64,000 bases of DNA. Origin: an uncultured Dorea sp. (GTDB taxonomy: Bacteria > Bacillota > Clostridia > Lachnospirales > Lachnospiraceae). Position numbers and translations under genes: made by a program. The notes under the pieces were generated by a model that saw only the letters and a program-made list of their open reading frames with translations, did no database searches and was not told the origin of the DNA. Of the stretch, positions 41,044 to 49,762 are shown one piece after another. The first letter of the stretch is position 1. Each line of letters opens with the position of its first letter. The DNA is taken from assembly GCA_910578495.1 (NCBI GenBank), contig CAJTRE010000003.1:57961-121960 (forward strand). Reading direction: 5' to 3'.

Positions 41044-42753
41044 CTATAAGTCGTTTTGAAACTCTTCTATTTTCTCTTTAACCACTACATCAATATAATA
41101 TTTCCACATCGGTGCATCCACCATATCTCTGTTGAATTCGCATTTTAATATCAACGATTGCAATCTTTCTGGCTCTACCTTTTTTGCTTCAAACATTGCC
41201 ACAAAATATCTCTGAAACTGTTCCAATGTTAACGGAACAATATCTAATCTCTGTTTCACATTGCCCTTTGCATACCAAATACCATGTCTGAAAGTTTCCA
41301 CAGTATTCGTATCAATCTTGACTGCAATAAACATCCCATATACAGGCTTATTGTATTTCAGAACTGCATCAGAAACATGACGTCTAACTGGTTCTCCCTC
41401 CATCGCTTCCTGTCGGGACGATGTTGACATTGTAACTTCTGTCAAGATTGTAAAATCTTCGTATTCCCAATACAAATCGCCTTTTCCTCCGCCTGCAGCT
41501 GATACTGGTAAGAAATCCGAATCCAAACGGAACCCCCGCACTTCATATGGTTTATTAACCATGTGATCCATTGCGAGTGCCGCTCTCCATAACACCCATT
41601 CGAGATATGCAGGTGTTTCATCTTTTGGAACTTCAATGGCATTATCTTCGTCATATACAAGTTTACCGCCACCCTTCATAAGAAGTGACATATAATCTGC
41701 AATTTCTCTCCACTGATTACACTGTTCATTTGCATAAACAATTTCATTGGTTTGTGCCAAAATATTTTCCAGACGCTGTGTGGCAATGTTGATCTCGTTA
41801 GAATTGGTTAATGGCAGATCTGAAATATCAAACACAATATGACGTTCTTTCATCTGTTTCTTCAGATCGTCCAACAAGACTTTTGCAACATCCATATCAT
41901 CTGTTGGTAATGGTGCACCATTACATAATTTTTGATATTGACACATAACAGATTCCTGACATGCAGTATTCTTTGCAATTTTTTCTGCCAAAACATGCTT
42001 TGCCGGCATAATTATAAGACCTCTTCCTTTTCGCTGAAGCACACCGGAAATGCGAAGATATCTCATATTCATATCACTATAATCCAAGAAATTATCGTTT
42101 TTCTTGTCGTAATTTTCGCCTCTTTTTTCTATTTCCTTTTTATCAAACAGACGTTTTGCTGGCGCAGTTTCCCTTCTGCTTCTTAAATCAAGAATATTGT
42201 CAACCACATCGTTCAAATCATAACTCGGATTAGTTGTATGTCCCCACAATGCAAATTCAATTCGACTAAGCTCTGATGAACCTGTTCTTTTTTCTAATTC
42301 CAACATAATAGCCAACAGCCATCTTAATGGCGAAAAATAACCATCGCCATCCGGTATGGGAAACTGTTCCACACTCATCGCACGCAAATAGCATTCTTGA
42401 ACAGCAGGATAAGTATCTGCTCTTAAAAAAGCTTTACCAAATGGTGTCAAATCATCAAGTGCTCCGAGTTCTTCCTGTTTTCCGTCTGCTTTTCTCACTT
42501 GTGGATAAATAAAACCATTTTTTGCAAACATCAATCTCCATTTACGAGCATGACTTCCTGATTCATCTTTTCCGCTTTCATTCTGAATGATACCTTTTTC
42601 ATTCAGCAAATTCATAAATCCAATTTCCTGCTCTCTTCCTCGCAGATTTCCAACAAATGGCGAGTTTGTAAAAACAGAAAAACCTTCCTGAATTCGATTA
42701 GGATTTCTCAAGCCAGTATTACCGACTAACCAAATATCAATTTTTTCATTCAT
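41044..42753 (-). CDS. Type II restriction endonuclease, AlwI-like family
   Basis: A 569-aa protein beginning IDIWLVGNTGLRNPNRIQEG, in the style of AlwI/BstNBI-type (type IIS) nucleases, followed by NLRGREQE and a helical recognition region. A PD-(D/E)XK-like core is visible near residues 425-465: GGGKGDLYWEYEDFTILTEVT then QEAMEGEPVRRHV, where Asp, Glu and the following polar residue are candidate metal ligands. Family assignment rests on recall. The ATG at 42753 follows AGAGGT; a TTG at 42771 overlapping the methylase stop is the alternative. It is the last gene of the RM island. Asymmetric sites of this family carry A on both strands, which fits a fused double adenine methylase next door. 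Confidence 0.72.
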   Translation of the reverse strand: MNEKIDIWLVGNTGLRNPNRIQEGFSVFTNSPFVGNLRGREQEIGFMNLLNEKGIIQNESGKDESGSHARKWRLMFAKNGFIYPQVRKADGKQEELGALDDLTPFGKAFLRADTYPAVQECYLRAMSVEQFPIPDGDGYFSPLRWLLAIMLELEKRTGSSELSRIEFALWGHTTNPSYDLNDVVDNILDLRSRRETAPAKRLFDKKEIEKRGENYDKKNDNFLDYSDMNMRYLRISGVLQRKGRGLIIMPAKHVLAEKIAKNTACQESVMCQYQKLCNGAPLPTDDMDVAKVLLDDLKKQMKERHIVFDISDLPLTNSNEINIATQRLENILAQTNEIVYANEQCNQWREIADYMSLLMKGGGKLVYDEDNAIEVPKDETPAYLEWVLWRAALAMDHMVNKPYEVRGFRLDSDFLPVSAAGGGKGDLYWEYEDFTILTEVTMSTSSRQEAMEGEPVRRHVSDAVLKYNKPVYGMFIAVKIDTNTVETFRHGIWYAKGNVKQRLDIVPLTLEQFQRYFVAMFEAKKVEPERLQSLILKCEFNRDMVDAPMWKYYIDVVVKEKIEEFQNDL

Positions 42754-42767
42754 AGTGTAACCTCTTA

Positions 42768-44663
42768 TCAAAATCCAACAAACAGATATTCCTGCACTCT
42801 ATTTCTATTCGTTTTTGCTACATTTTGGTTTCCAAAAGAATAGGTATAGTCTATTGGAATGACTTCCACATGTTGTTTGTATTTCGCCATAATTGCAACC
42901 ATTTCATCCTGTGTTGGTAAACTGTTAGACGAATAGGATACAATTAAAATACTATCTTTAAACTTTTTAAATAACTGGTCAAAAGCATCCGCAGCACCTT
43001 TTCTTGTTGAAAAGGGAGTCGGATATGATTTAAATTTTTTAGTCAATGTATTCTGCTGGATTTCCACACCTTTCCAATTTCGTGCTAACCCTTCCACAAA
43101 ATGATAACGTCTCACGTATTCATTATCAGAAAGTGGAGAATAATATGGTGGATCAATATATACAAGGTCTGGGGTTCCTACCTTAAGCTCCATCGCATCT
43201 CCATGCTTTGCCTTATTAACTTTACCATTATCAAATACTGCTTCATTTACAGCCTGTACCGCTTCTAAAAATTGTTGTTCTAACGATTTTTTCAAATCTT
43301 TACGACCATCGTTATATCTATCTCCAGTATAAGTAAAAATTCCACGAGGACGCTTTTTGGTACATGCACGAATTAATGCCGTCATCGCAATTACATATTT
43401 ATATGGGTCTTTAAGAGCCGCAATATTCATCCTCAAAATATCTATTAAATCATTTTCCTCATCCGTATAATACAACCCCTGAAATGTATTTGCAACAAAG
43501 TGATCTGACTTTTTTGATGGTAATAATAATTTTTCAGCTTCTTTAATAGGCAAAATAGTTTCGTTATTTTCAATCATAGCCTTGGCAAACGTTGCAGACA
43601 TAGCCATATAATCATTACTAATTACCGATTTTCCCTGAGTTTTAAACATGTATCCAACAATTCCAGAACCTGAAAATAAATCTACTACCGTATTAAACTC
43701 AAATTGTGATGCTACCGACCAAATTTCTGAAAGTAATTTACTTTTAGAACCCATAAATCTTGTCGCCGGATATTTACTCATTTGCTCTGGCAACACTTCT
43801 GGAACCGGTTTAATAATCATTTTTCTTTTTGGAGGAACTGTTACAATAATATCTTCACCTTTTCGATTACTTCCGCTGCATGATATAAATCGTTTCGTCT
43901 GAATCACTTCAATATTGAATGGTTCATACAATTCATGCACTAAGGGATGATTAGAATTTGTCAAAATTACATGGCATCCTAATTCCTGCAAACGGAATAC
44001 TTCTCTTGCCAGTTCAATATGATCTTCTTCATAAAACTGTTCTTTTGTATAACGCTTAAAATCTGCATTTTCAGAAATCGGTATATATGGTGGATCTAAA
44101 AAAATAAAATCCCCCTGTCTTGCATATTCCTTTAATACAGATAAATAATCTCCACAAACTATATTAGCTTTCTTCAACGCTTCTGATGCCACATACAACG
44201 TCTCTATATCGCAAATATTTGGTGATTTATATTTTCCAAACGGAACATTAAACTTACCCTTTTTATTTACACGATAAAGTCCGTTGAAGCAGGTTTTATT
44301 CAAATAAATTGTTCTTGCTGCCGCTTCAGTCTGTGGCAAATCTTGCCACTCCAATGCTCTAACCTCGTAGAACATTTCCTGTGTATTTTCATATTGATTC
44401 AGATATTTAATTACTTCGCCTACATTGTCAGCAACTTGGGTATACATATTGATCAATTCCAGATTACTATCTGCAATAACTGCATCGTTTGGATTCAATG
44501 CAAAAAACATTGCTCCACCACCAACAAATGGCTCAATATATCGACCGTACGAATCAGGCACTTTAGGCAATAAATCTCCTAACATCTGCGTTTTACCTCC
44601 TGCCCATTTTAATATAGGCTTTGCTTGTATATAACTTTTCTTTACAAGTGCTCGCTCTGACAT
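42768..44663 (-). CDS. Fused double D12-class adenine-N6 DNA methyltransferase
   Basis: A 631-aa protein made of two complete Dam-like methylases in tandem. The first half has ILKWAGGKTQML (about 14-25), the SAM motif FVGGGAMFF and catalytic DPPYIP (about 195). The second begins near residue 305 with FMGSKSKLL, then VVDLFSGSGIVGY and catalytic DPPYYSP (about 520). Two methylase domains allow both strands of an asymmetric site to be protected, as in M.FokI. The ATG at 44663 has AAAGGAA; the ATG at 44678 overlaps the stop of the upstream pseudogene. The nuclease gene follows with 14 nt between. Confidence 0.92.
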   Translation of the reverse strand: MSERALVKKSYIQAKPILKWAGGKTQMLGDLLPKVPDSYGRYIEPFVGGGAMFFALNPNDAVIADSNLELINMYTQVADNVGEVIKYLNQYENTQEMFYEVRALEWQDLPQTEAAARTIYLNKTCFNGLYRVNKKGKFNVPFGKYKSPNICDIETLYVASEALKKANIVCGDYLSVLKEYARQGDFIFLDPPYIPISENADFKRYTKEQFYEEDHIELAREVFRLQELGCHVILTNSNHPLVHELYEPFNIEVIQTKRFISCSGSNRKGEDIIVTVPPKRKMIIKPVPEVLPEQMSKYPATRFMGSKSKLLSEIWSVASQFEFNTVVDLFSGSGIVGYMFKTQGKSVISNDYMAMSATFAKAMIENNETILPIKEAEKLLLPSKKSDHFVANTFQGLYYTDEENDLIDILRMNIAALKDPYKYVIAMTALIRACTKKRPRGIFTYTGDRYNDGRKDLKKSLEQQFLEAVQAVNEAVFDNGKVNKAKHGDAMELKVGTPDLVYIDPPYYSPLSDNEYVRRYHFVEGLARNWKGVEIQQNTLTKKFKSYPTPFSTRKGAADAFDQLFKKFKDSILIVSYSSNSLPTQDEMVAIMAKYKQHVEVIPIDYTYSFGNQNVAKTNRNRVQEYLFVGF

Positions 44664-44677
44664 AGTATTTCCTTTCA

Positions 44678-44884
44678 TTATGATTCAATCTCCGTAATTT
44701 CCATAATGTCACTTATATCGCATTTCAACGCTATACTGCTCTGCAGTAATACATCTATAGTATCCATTTTTGTTCTTTCCCAACTTAGCCATTGATGCAT
44801 GACTAACTTCCACAGCAACACACAGATTTTTTTCATATCCTTATTTATCAATAATTTTCACAATTTTTTGTAACTAATTTCCAT
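44678..44884 (-). pseudogene. Decayed small Cro/CI-type HTH regulator
   Basis: A start ATG (44884) with GAGGAG upstream opens a frame MEISYKKL, then a TGA where relatives have Trp, then KLLINKDMKK. The reading continues in another frame as NLCVAVEVSHASMAKLGKNK, and returns to the first frame as DVLLQSSIALKCDISDIMEI, ending at TAA (44680-44678) right before the double methylase. Together they match, in order and length (68 codons), the small HTH regulators common in Lachnospiraceae. There is one nonsense change and two compensating frameshifts, at A runs. It was probably the control gene of the RM operon. Spacer 44885-45001 is AT-rich with short inverted repeats (for example TTCAG...CTGAA) and shows no gene. 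Confidence 0.72.
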
Positions 44885-45001
44885 TTCACTCCTCTTGTAC
44901 TCACTTCAGTGAACATTAGTTCTCATTACTTTACTTACTAAGTATACTCTAAGAATTCAGCAAAGGCAACTAAAAATTCAGCGTTTACTGAATTATATCT
45001 C

Positions 45002-45736
45002 TTACAGATTCTCTAATACAAATATGTATTCATGTGCTAACATCAAAAAATTTTTCTTCTTTTTCTGCCAATATTCTGTTGCTCTGCAATTATGTTGCTC
45101 TTTAATTATGATCTCCTTTAATTTGAAACCAGATTCCAGAAACACATTCATACTATTCATCCCTAAAGGGCAAACATATCCTTTCTCACGTATATCGCCA
45201 ATCATAAAAGCGCAAACAGCACTTTTCTTTAAAACTCTATTCGCTTCTACTGCTACATCTTTCATTGCCAATAGAAAATCATCATATGGCAAATGAGACA
45301 TATCCCCTGGGATGTTATCACTGTATTCAATAATATCGGCATATGGTGGATGTGTGCAAATCATATCAATACTGTCGTTTTTAACAAATGATAAATCTCT
45401 TGCATTTCCCTGACGGGTGAAAATTTTTGAACTTGTTTGAATTGAAAAATTAAGATTATAATTAGATAATTTGATGGCGTCTGAATTAACATCTATTCCA
45501 ATGGCGTTTCTTTCCAAAAGTTTTGCCTCAATCAATGTTGTCCCACTTCCCAAGAATTGATCCAATACCCAATCGTTTTCTTTGGTATATCGTAAGATAA
45601 GATTTCGAGGAATATAAGGTGACCAATTGCCCCTATATTTTCCTGAATGTGTTGCCCATTTTCCTCTCTCTGGAAATGACCATATTGTAGATTCTTCTAA
45701 TTTAAAATTTTCTGGTCCTTCTCTTATAAAAAACAT
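45002..45736 (-). CDS. DNA modification methylase-like SAM-dependent methyltransferase
   Basis: A 244-aa protein with the SAM-binding motif LDQFLGSGTTLIEA (about 57-70), followed by GIDVNSDAI, and a catalytic-type motif THPPYADIIEYS (about 131-142). The His before PPY replaces the Asp/Ser of DPPY/SPPY. Motif I comes before motif IV, the reverse of the common beta class. The N-terminus contains WSFPERGKWATHSGKYRGNW and SPYIPRNLILRY, as in N4-cytosine/N6-adenine methylases of this group. The target base cannot be told. It heads the RM island, 117 nt before the decayed HTH gene. The ATG is very close to its AAAGGAG, so start is uncertain. Confidence 0.78.
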   Translation of the reverse strand: MFFIREGPENFKLEESTIWSFPERGKWATHSGKYRGNWSPYIPRNLILRYTKENDWVLDQFLGSGTTLIEAKLLERNAIGIDVNSDAIKLSNYNLNFSIQTSSKIFTRQGNARDLSFVKNDSIDMICTHPPYADIIEYSDNIPGDMSHLPYDDFLLAMKDVAVEANRVLKKSAVCAFMIGDIREKGYVCPLGMNSMNVFLESGFKLKEIIIKEQHNCRATEYWQKKKKNFLMLAHEYIFVLENL

Positions 45737-45869
45737 CTCCTTTAAATATAAAATTCTTATTAACTTCAGATGGAGAAGAACAAAAACAAACTTTATTATT
45801 TACAAACCTAAATAAATCTGTACTATTCGAACCCTGTAACACGTTCTTCTCACATCAAAATCTCAATTA

Positions 45870-46328
45870 TTATATGGTAAGTCTATATGTTCTACACGTA
45901 TCAAGCCTCTTCGCTCCCTGAGCCAAATAGAAATCAATACTGGACTGATTCCAGTCCAGACAAATCCACTCTGTTCTGGCGCCACCTCTTTCCCTTGCAA
46001 TCCGTCGCATTTCTTCAAACAATGCTTTCCCACATCCCATTCCTCTATATTCCTCCTCCACAAAAAAAGAGTCAAGAAACAATCCCCCGCACCCTGTATA
46101 TCCGACAAAATTCTGGAAGAAAAGTGCCATTCCGACTTCCTTTTCATCCACCATTACAAATATTACTTCTGCCTGTTTTCTTTCAAACAACTCTGACTCC
46201 AGAGTTTCCTCATCTACGGTGAAAATATCCTCCGCCTCTTCATACTCTGCCAGACCTTTCAAAAACTTATATACCAGTCCGACATCCCCTGATTTTCCGT
46301 ATCTCACAGTAATTTTTCTATCTTCCAT
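45870..46328 (-). CDS. GNAT-family N-acetyltransferase (diamine/thialysine type)
   Basis: A 152-aa acetyltransferase. The acetyl-CoA loop is EEEYRGMGCGKALFEEM (about 92-108), preceded by GLFLDSFFVEEE and followed by LDWNQSSIDFYLAQGAKRL, a pattern of the spermidine/thialysine N-acetyltransferase branch. The substrate is not proven. It stands alone between the RM island and the nicotinamidase gene. Confidence 0.88.
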   Translation of the reverse strand: MEDRKITVRYGKSGDVGLVYKFLKGLAEYEEAEDIFTVDEETLESELFERKQAEVIFVMVDEKEVGMALFFQNFVGYTGCGGLFLDSFFVEEEYRGMGCGKALFEEMRRIARERGGARTEWICLDWNQSSIDFYLAQGAKRLDTCRTYRLTI

Positions 46329-46372
46329 GCTCCTGTTCCTTTACCAAATATGTAAGTTATCTGCGTCCTAAA

Positions 46373-46903
46373 TTAACATTTTATCTGGCACATACGCATA
46401 GCCGCAAGCGCATTCTCATGGCTCTCTGGCGTTACTCCCGCGCAGCACTCACCATCTACAAGCACCGGAACTTCCGGAAGGCTTGCCTTTACGATCATCG
46501 CATTGGAAATTACACAAATATCAGTACATAATCCTATAAAAGTAACAGACTCAATTCCTTCTTCACCTTTCGCTTTCAAATCTTTGTCCTGTGCCACAAG
46601 CATATGACCTAATGCCGCACTTCCGAACGTCGGCTTATCAACGGGCTGCTCTTTTCTAAGCGCCTCGATTTCCGGATGAAGCTCCCAGCCTTTCGTCCCT
46701 TTGATACAGTGTTCTACAGGAAGATTCTTGCCTTCCTGTGTCTCCAGATAATTTTCTTCGTGAGTATCTCTGGTGTAAATCACACGACCGTCAAAATTCT
46801 TAATCTTCTCTACTACTTTGGGCACGATCGCCATCGCCTCTTTCGTTCCCAACGCTCCATCGATAAAGTCATTTTGCATATCCACAACTACTAATACATT
46901 CAT
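46373..46903 (-). CDS. Nicotinamidase/isochorismatase-family cysteine hydrolase
   Basis: A 176-aa enzyme. It begins MNVLVVVDMQNDFIDGALGT with the catalytic Asp, has Lys in KPTFGSAALG and the nucleophile in GLCTDICVISNAM. The arrangement of Asp, Lys and Cys fits nicotinamidase (PncA-like), converting nicotinamide to nicotinate for NAD salvage. The ATG at 46903 follows AGGAGA; an upstream extension to 46963 is not supported by a ribosome binding site. Confidence 0.88.
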   Translation of the reverse strand: MNVLVVVDMQNDFIDGALGTKEAMAIVPKVVEKIKNFDGRVIYTRDTHEENYLETQEGKNLPVEHCIKGTKGWELHPEIEALRKEQPVDKPTFGSAALGHMLVAQDKDLKAKGEEGIESVTFIGLCTDICVISNAMIVKASLPEVPVLVDGECCAGVTPESHENALAAMRMCQIKC

Positions 46904-46975
46904 ATACGTTCTCCTGTCTGTTTTCCACTTTATATCGTTCGAATAACGACCTGTGACTGTCACAAATACCCCTTC

Positions 46976-47776
46976 CTAATATCTTGTCTCTACGTAAAAT
47001 CCTTCTCTGGATAACTCAGACAGCGTAATCTTCCTGCCCCAGTGTACACTAGAATTAAAATTCCCTTCTGTCACAGTGATCGTATTGCCTTTCTTGGACA
47101 GCACAATTACAGAATGGTATCCCTGATTAAAAATCTTTGTGCCAACACGAATATGATCTCCCACCTTAATTTTTGAAAATGTTCTATGACGCGTTACTTT
47201 TGCACTCTTTCCAAACACTTTATCACTAATCTGTGCAATATAGGCATAGCATCCGAGACCATATGTATTTGTCGCTTTCCAGTAGTAAGCCTTATCGTCT
47301 CCCCAGCTTTTCCCCTCTGGATACGTTTTCTTAAGCCTCATCAAACGGTTCTTTGCCTCAGTCTGTGTCATCTTTTTAGATGTCTTGGCAGGCGTATACA
47401 CTTTCACCTTCATCCAGGTGGATTTGTATTTTCCATTTTTCCCTTTGACTCTTACAGTAATCTTGACGGTACCGTTCTTTTTACCTGTAATCTTTCCGCT
47501 CTTAGAAACCGTTGCGATCTTTTTGCTGCCAGACGTAAAAGTTACAGATTTTTTGGCTTTTGCAGGACTTACCACCACTTTGAGAACTGCGGTTTTTCCC
47601 TTTTTGACGTTATATGTTTTCTTCGTTACTTTGGTGTTTCCTACTTTTAAAGATACACTTTTTACTGCTCTTGGGCTGGCCGCCTCTACAACAGCCGGAC
47701 TTGCCATCGTCATCGCCACAACAAACGCCAGCATGAAAAGCAGACTTTTTAAAATCCTGTTCATTTTATTCATCAT
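46976..47776 (-). CDS. Secreted protein with Ig-like (Big2) domain and CHAP/NlpC-like domain
   Basis: A 266-aa exported protein: signal peptide (ILKSLLFMLAFVVAMTMASP), a Lys-rich Big2-like domain (about 38-128, KSVTFTSGSKKIATVSKSGK) and a C-terminal papain-like region. Cys176 in GLGCYAYIAQ, His221 in GYHSVIVLS and a polar residue in VTEGNFN (Glu237/Asn239) form a plausible catalytic set of CHAP or NlpC/P60 amidases. It may cut peptidoglycan stems, or be a surface peptidase. Lys/Arg content is high throughout. Two start ATG are adjacent (47776 and 47773), preceded by GGAGAGGG. Confidence 0.75.
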   Translation of the reverse strand: MMNKMNRILKSLLFMLAFVVAMTMASPAVVEAASPRAVKSVSLKVGNTKVTKKTYNVKKGKTAVLKVVVSPAKAKKSVTFTSGSKKIATVSKSGKITGKKNGTVKITVRVKGKNGKYKSTWMKVKVYTPAKTSKKMTQTEAKNRLMRLKKTYPEGKSWGDDKAYYWKATNTYGLGCYAYIAQISDKVFGKSAKVTRHRTFSKIKVGDHIRVGTKIFNQGYHSVIVLSKKGNTITVTEGNFNSSVHWGRKITLSELSREGFYVETRY

Positions 47777-47874
47777 CTTTCCCTCTCCTCTCGCCCACTC
47801 AACAAGGTTTTTCTCTATTATATACCCTGTTTGCCGCTAATACAAGGAGGCTTAGTGACTAAATTAAAGAATAC

Positions 47875-47937
47875 GTAACTATCCAGCTACAACAATTCGA
47901 GTTTCACTGCTATATCAGCGCATGGCTGAATAGTTAC
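47875..47937. repeat. 63-bp palindromic element forming the end of the ABC exporter gene
   Basis: It begins GTAACTATCCAGCTACAAC, contains AATTCGAGTTTCACTGC and ends GGCTGAATAGTTAC. Its ends are an imperfect inverted repeat and match the elements at 28902, 30217 and 52994. The stop and last codons (NYSAMR) of the ABC gene at 47915 lie inside it, so the element has replaced or extended that gene's original 3' end. Confidence 0.7.
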
Positions 47938-49762
47938 AATCAAACACCTGCATCGCAGATTCTTCTTCAAACTGCTTATAGTATAGATCATGGTAATATC
48001 CATTCTGATTCAACAGTTCCCGATGAGTCCCTCTTTCAATAATCTTCCCATCTTTCACCACCAGAATCAAATCCGCACTTCGAATCGTGGACAGCCTGTG
48101 TGCAATCACAAAAGACGTATGTCCTTTTAAGAGCTTCTGCGTTGCCTGCTGAATAAGCTGTTCCGTTGCGGTATCTATGGAAGATGTCGCCTCGTCCAGC
48201 ACAAAGATTGCCGGATCAGCTAAAATCGCTCTCGCAAATGAAATAAGCTGTTTCTCACCCACTGACAACTTTCCGCCGCTCTCACCTACATCACTGTCAT
48301 ATCCATCTTTTAACTTCTCTACTACCACATCCGCAGATACACGCTTCGCTGCCGCTTCAATCTCTTCATCCGTTGCCTGAAGATCACCATAGCGAATATT
48401 TTCACGCACAGTTCCGGAAAATAGATGTGGATTTTGAAGCACATATCCAATCTGACTGTGGAGCCATAGCTGGGAACGCTCCCGATAATCCACTCCGTCA
48501 ATAAGAATCCGTCCTTTTGTCGGCTCAAAAAATCGTCCCACAAGATTCACTAATGTTGACTTCCCGGCTCCTGTCTCTCCCACAATGGCCACATTCATTC
48601 CTGCCGGAATGTGCAGATCAAAATGCTCCAACACATACTCCTTGCCGTCCGGATACATAAAAGACACATCCTCAAAAATAATATCTCCGCGGATTCTCTC
48701 CCAGTTTTCTTTCTTCGGATGAAAATTATCACCGTATTTCTCCACTACATCTTCCCGGTCCGTCACATTCGGTTTCTGTTCCAAAAGATCCATCACACGC
48801 TCAATGTTTGCCTGACAGGAAATCAACTCTGCCAAAAGTCTTGCAAGCTGTTGGATTGGTTCAAAGATAACAACCGCATAGGAGATAAATACTGACAATG
48901 TCCCAAGCTGAATCAGTTCTTCCTGCACCATATAACCGCCCCGATATAGCACAAATGCCGCCGCTGCCGAACCAAAGAATAAAATAGTAGGGATATACAC
49001 TGCATTTAATTTGGCAGACCGACAGGCCGCAAAACGCATAGCCCCTGTTTTCTCAGCAAATGCTATATCATTATCTTTCTCAATCACCATGCTTTTCGAC
49101 GTTTTTACTCCGGTAATTCCTTCATTGTATGCGCTTGTAATCTGAGAATTAATTCTTCTTACTTTCCGGTTCCAGTTAAGGATTTTATTCTGGAAAATCC
49201 CCGTAATTACCGCAATACAAGGCACAACCAACAGTAATATGAGCGCCAGCTTAACATTCAGCACAAACATGATCACAAACACACTGACCACATACAGAAA
49301 CGCCCAGAACATATCCACCAGCCCCCAGGCAATCATACTGGCAATCTTTAATGTGTCGCTCATCACTCTGGCATGGATATACCCAACCGGAGTCGTATTA
49401 TAGTAAGAAAAAGACAACGTCTGCAAATGTTCAAACTGCGTCCATTTCAAATCCTTTCCCACACACATTTCTATCGTCGTCGCCGAATGTACCGACCAGT
49501 ATACACTGATAGTCTGAACTACGATCACTCCCACATAAACAAGGGCAAAAATTAAGATTCCGTCCTTCGTATCCGGCACGATAAAATGATCGATCGCATA
49601 ACTCTGAAACAGCGGAACCAGTACATCCACGCCCGCAAGCAAAATATTTAACCCAAGCGAAATGGCAAAATATTTCTTGTAAGGTTTGAAAAAGGGAATC
49701 ATTTTCGCCCATATTTTCATCTGGAAAGGTTTCTTATATTCTTGTTCTTCATATGCTGCCAT
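47915..49762 (-). CDS. ABC exporter half-transporter B (catalytic Walker B subunit)
   Basis: A 615-aa subunit with six membrane helices (about 35-310) and a C-terminal ATPase (about 365-600). Walker A is IVGETGAGKST and Walker B carries the catalytic Glu in IFVLDEATSSID, but the signature is KLSVGEKQ rather than LSGGQ. Its partner gene (49749-51563) shows the complementary defects, so the two form a heterodimeric exporter with one degenerate ATP site, as in BmrCD/TM287-288. Substrate (drug, lipid or peptide) is unknown. The gene overlaps the partner's end by 14 nt. The C-terminal few residues come from a repeat element. Confidence 0.92.
   Translation of the reverse strand: MAAYEEQEYKKPFQMKIWAKMIPFFKPYKKYFAISLGLNILLAGVDVLVPLFQSYAIDHFIVPDTKDGILIFALVYVGVIVVQTISVYWSVHSATTIEMCVGKDLKWTQFEHLQTLSFSYYNTTPVGYIHARVMSDTLKIASMIAWGLVDMFWAFLYVVSVFVIMFVLNVKLALILLLVVPCIAVITGIFQNKILNWNRKVRRINSQITSAYNEGITGVKTSKSMVIEKDNDIAFAEKTGAMRFAACRSAKLNAVYIPTILFFGSAAAAFVLYRGGYMVQEELIQLGTLSVFISYAVVIFEPIQQLARLLAELISCQANIERVMDLLEQKPNVTDREDVVEKYGDNFHPKKENWERIRGDIIFEDVSFMYPDGKEYVLEHFDLHIPAGMNVAIVGETGAGKSTLVNLVGRFFEPTKGRILIDGVDYRERSQLWLHSQIGYVLQNPHLFSGTVRENIRYGDLQATDEEIEAAAKRVSADVVVEKLKDGYDSDVGESGGKLSVGEKQLISFARAILADPAIFVLDEATSSIDTATEQLIQQATQKLLKGHTSFVIAHRLSTIRSADLILVVKDGKIIERGTHRELLNQNGYYHDLYYKQFEEESAMQVFDCNYSAMR

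Noticed and set aside
41044..42753. Restriction enzyme recognition site stated as GGATC
   Set aside because: The family contains members with different sites and the target-recognition part cannot be read from sequence by eye.
44700..44840. Short open frame containing SHASMAKLGKNK as an independent peptide gene
   Set aside because: It has no start codon or ribosome binding site of its own and matches the middle of the small HTH family whose two ends lie in the other frame, so it is part of the pseudogene.
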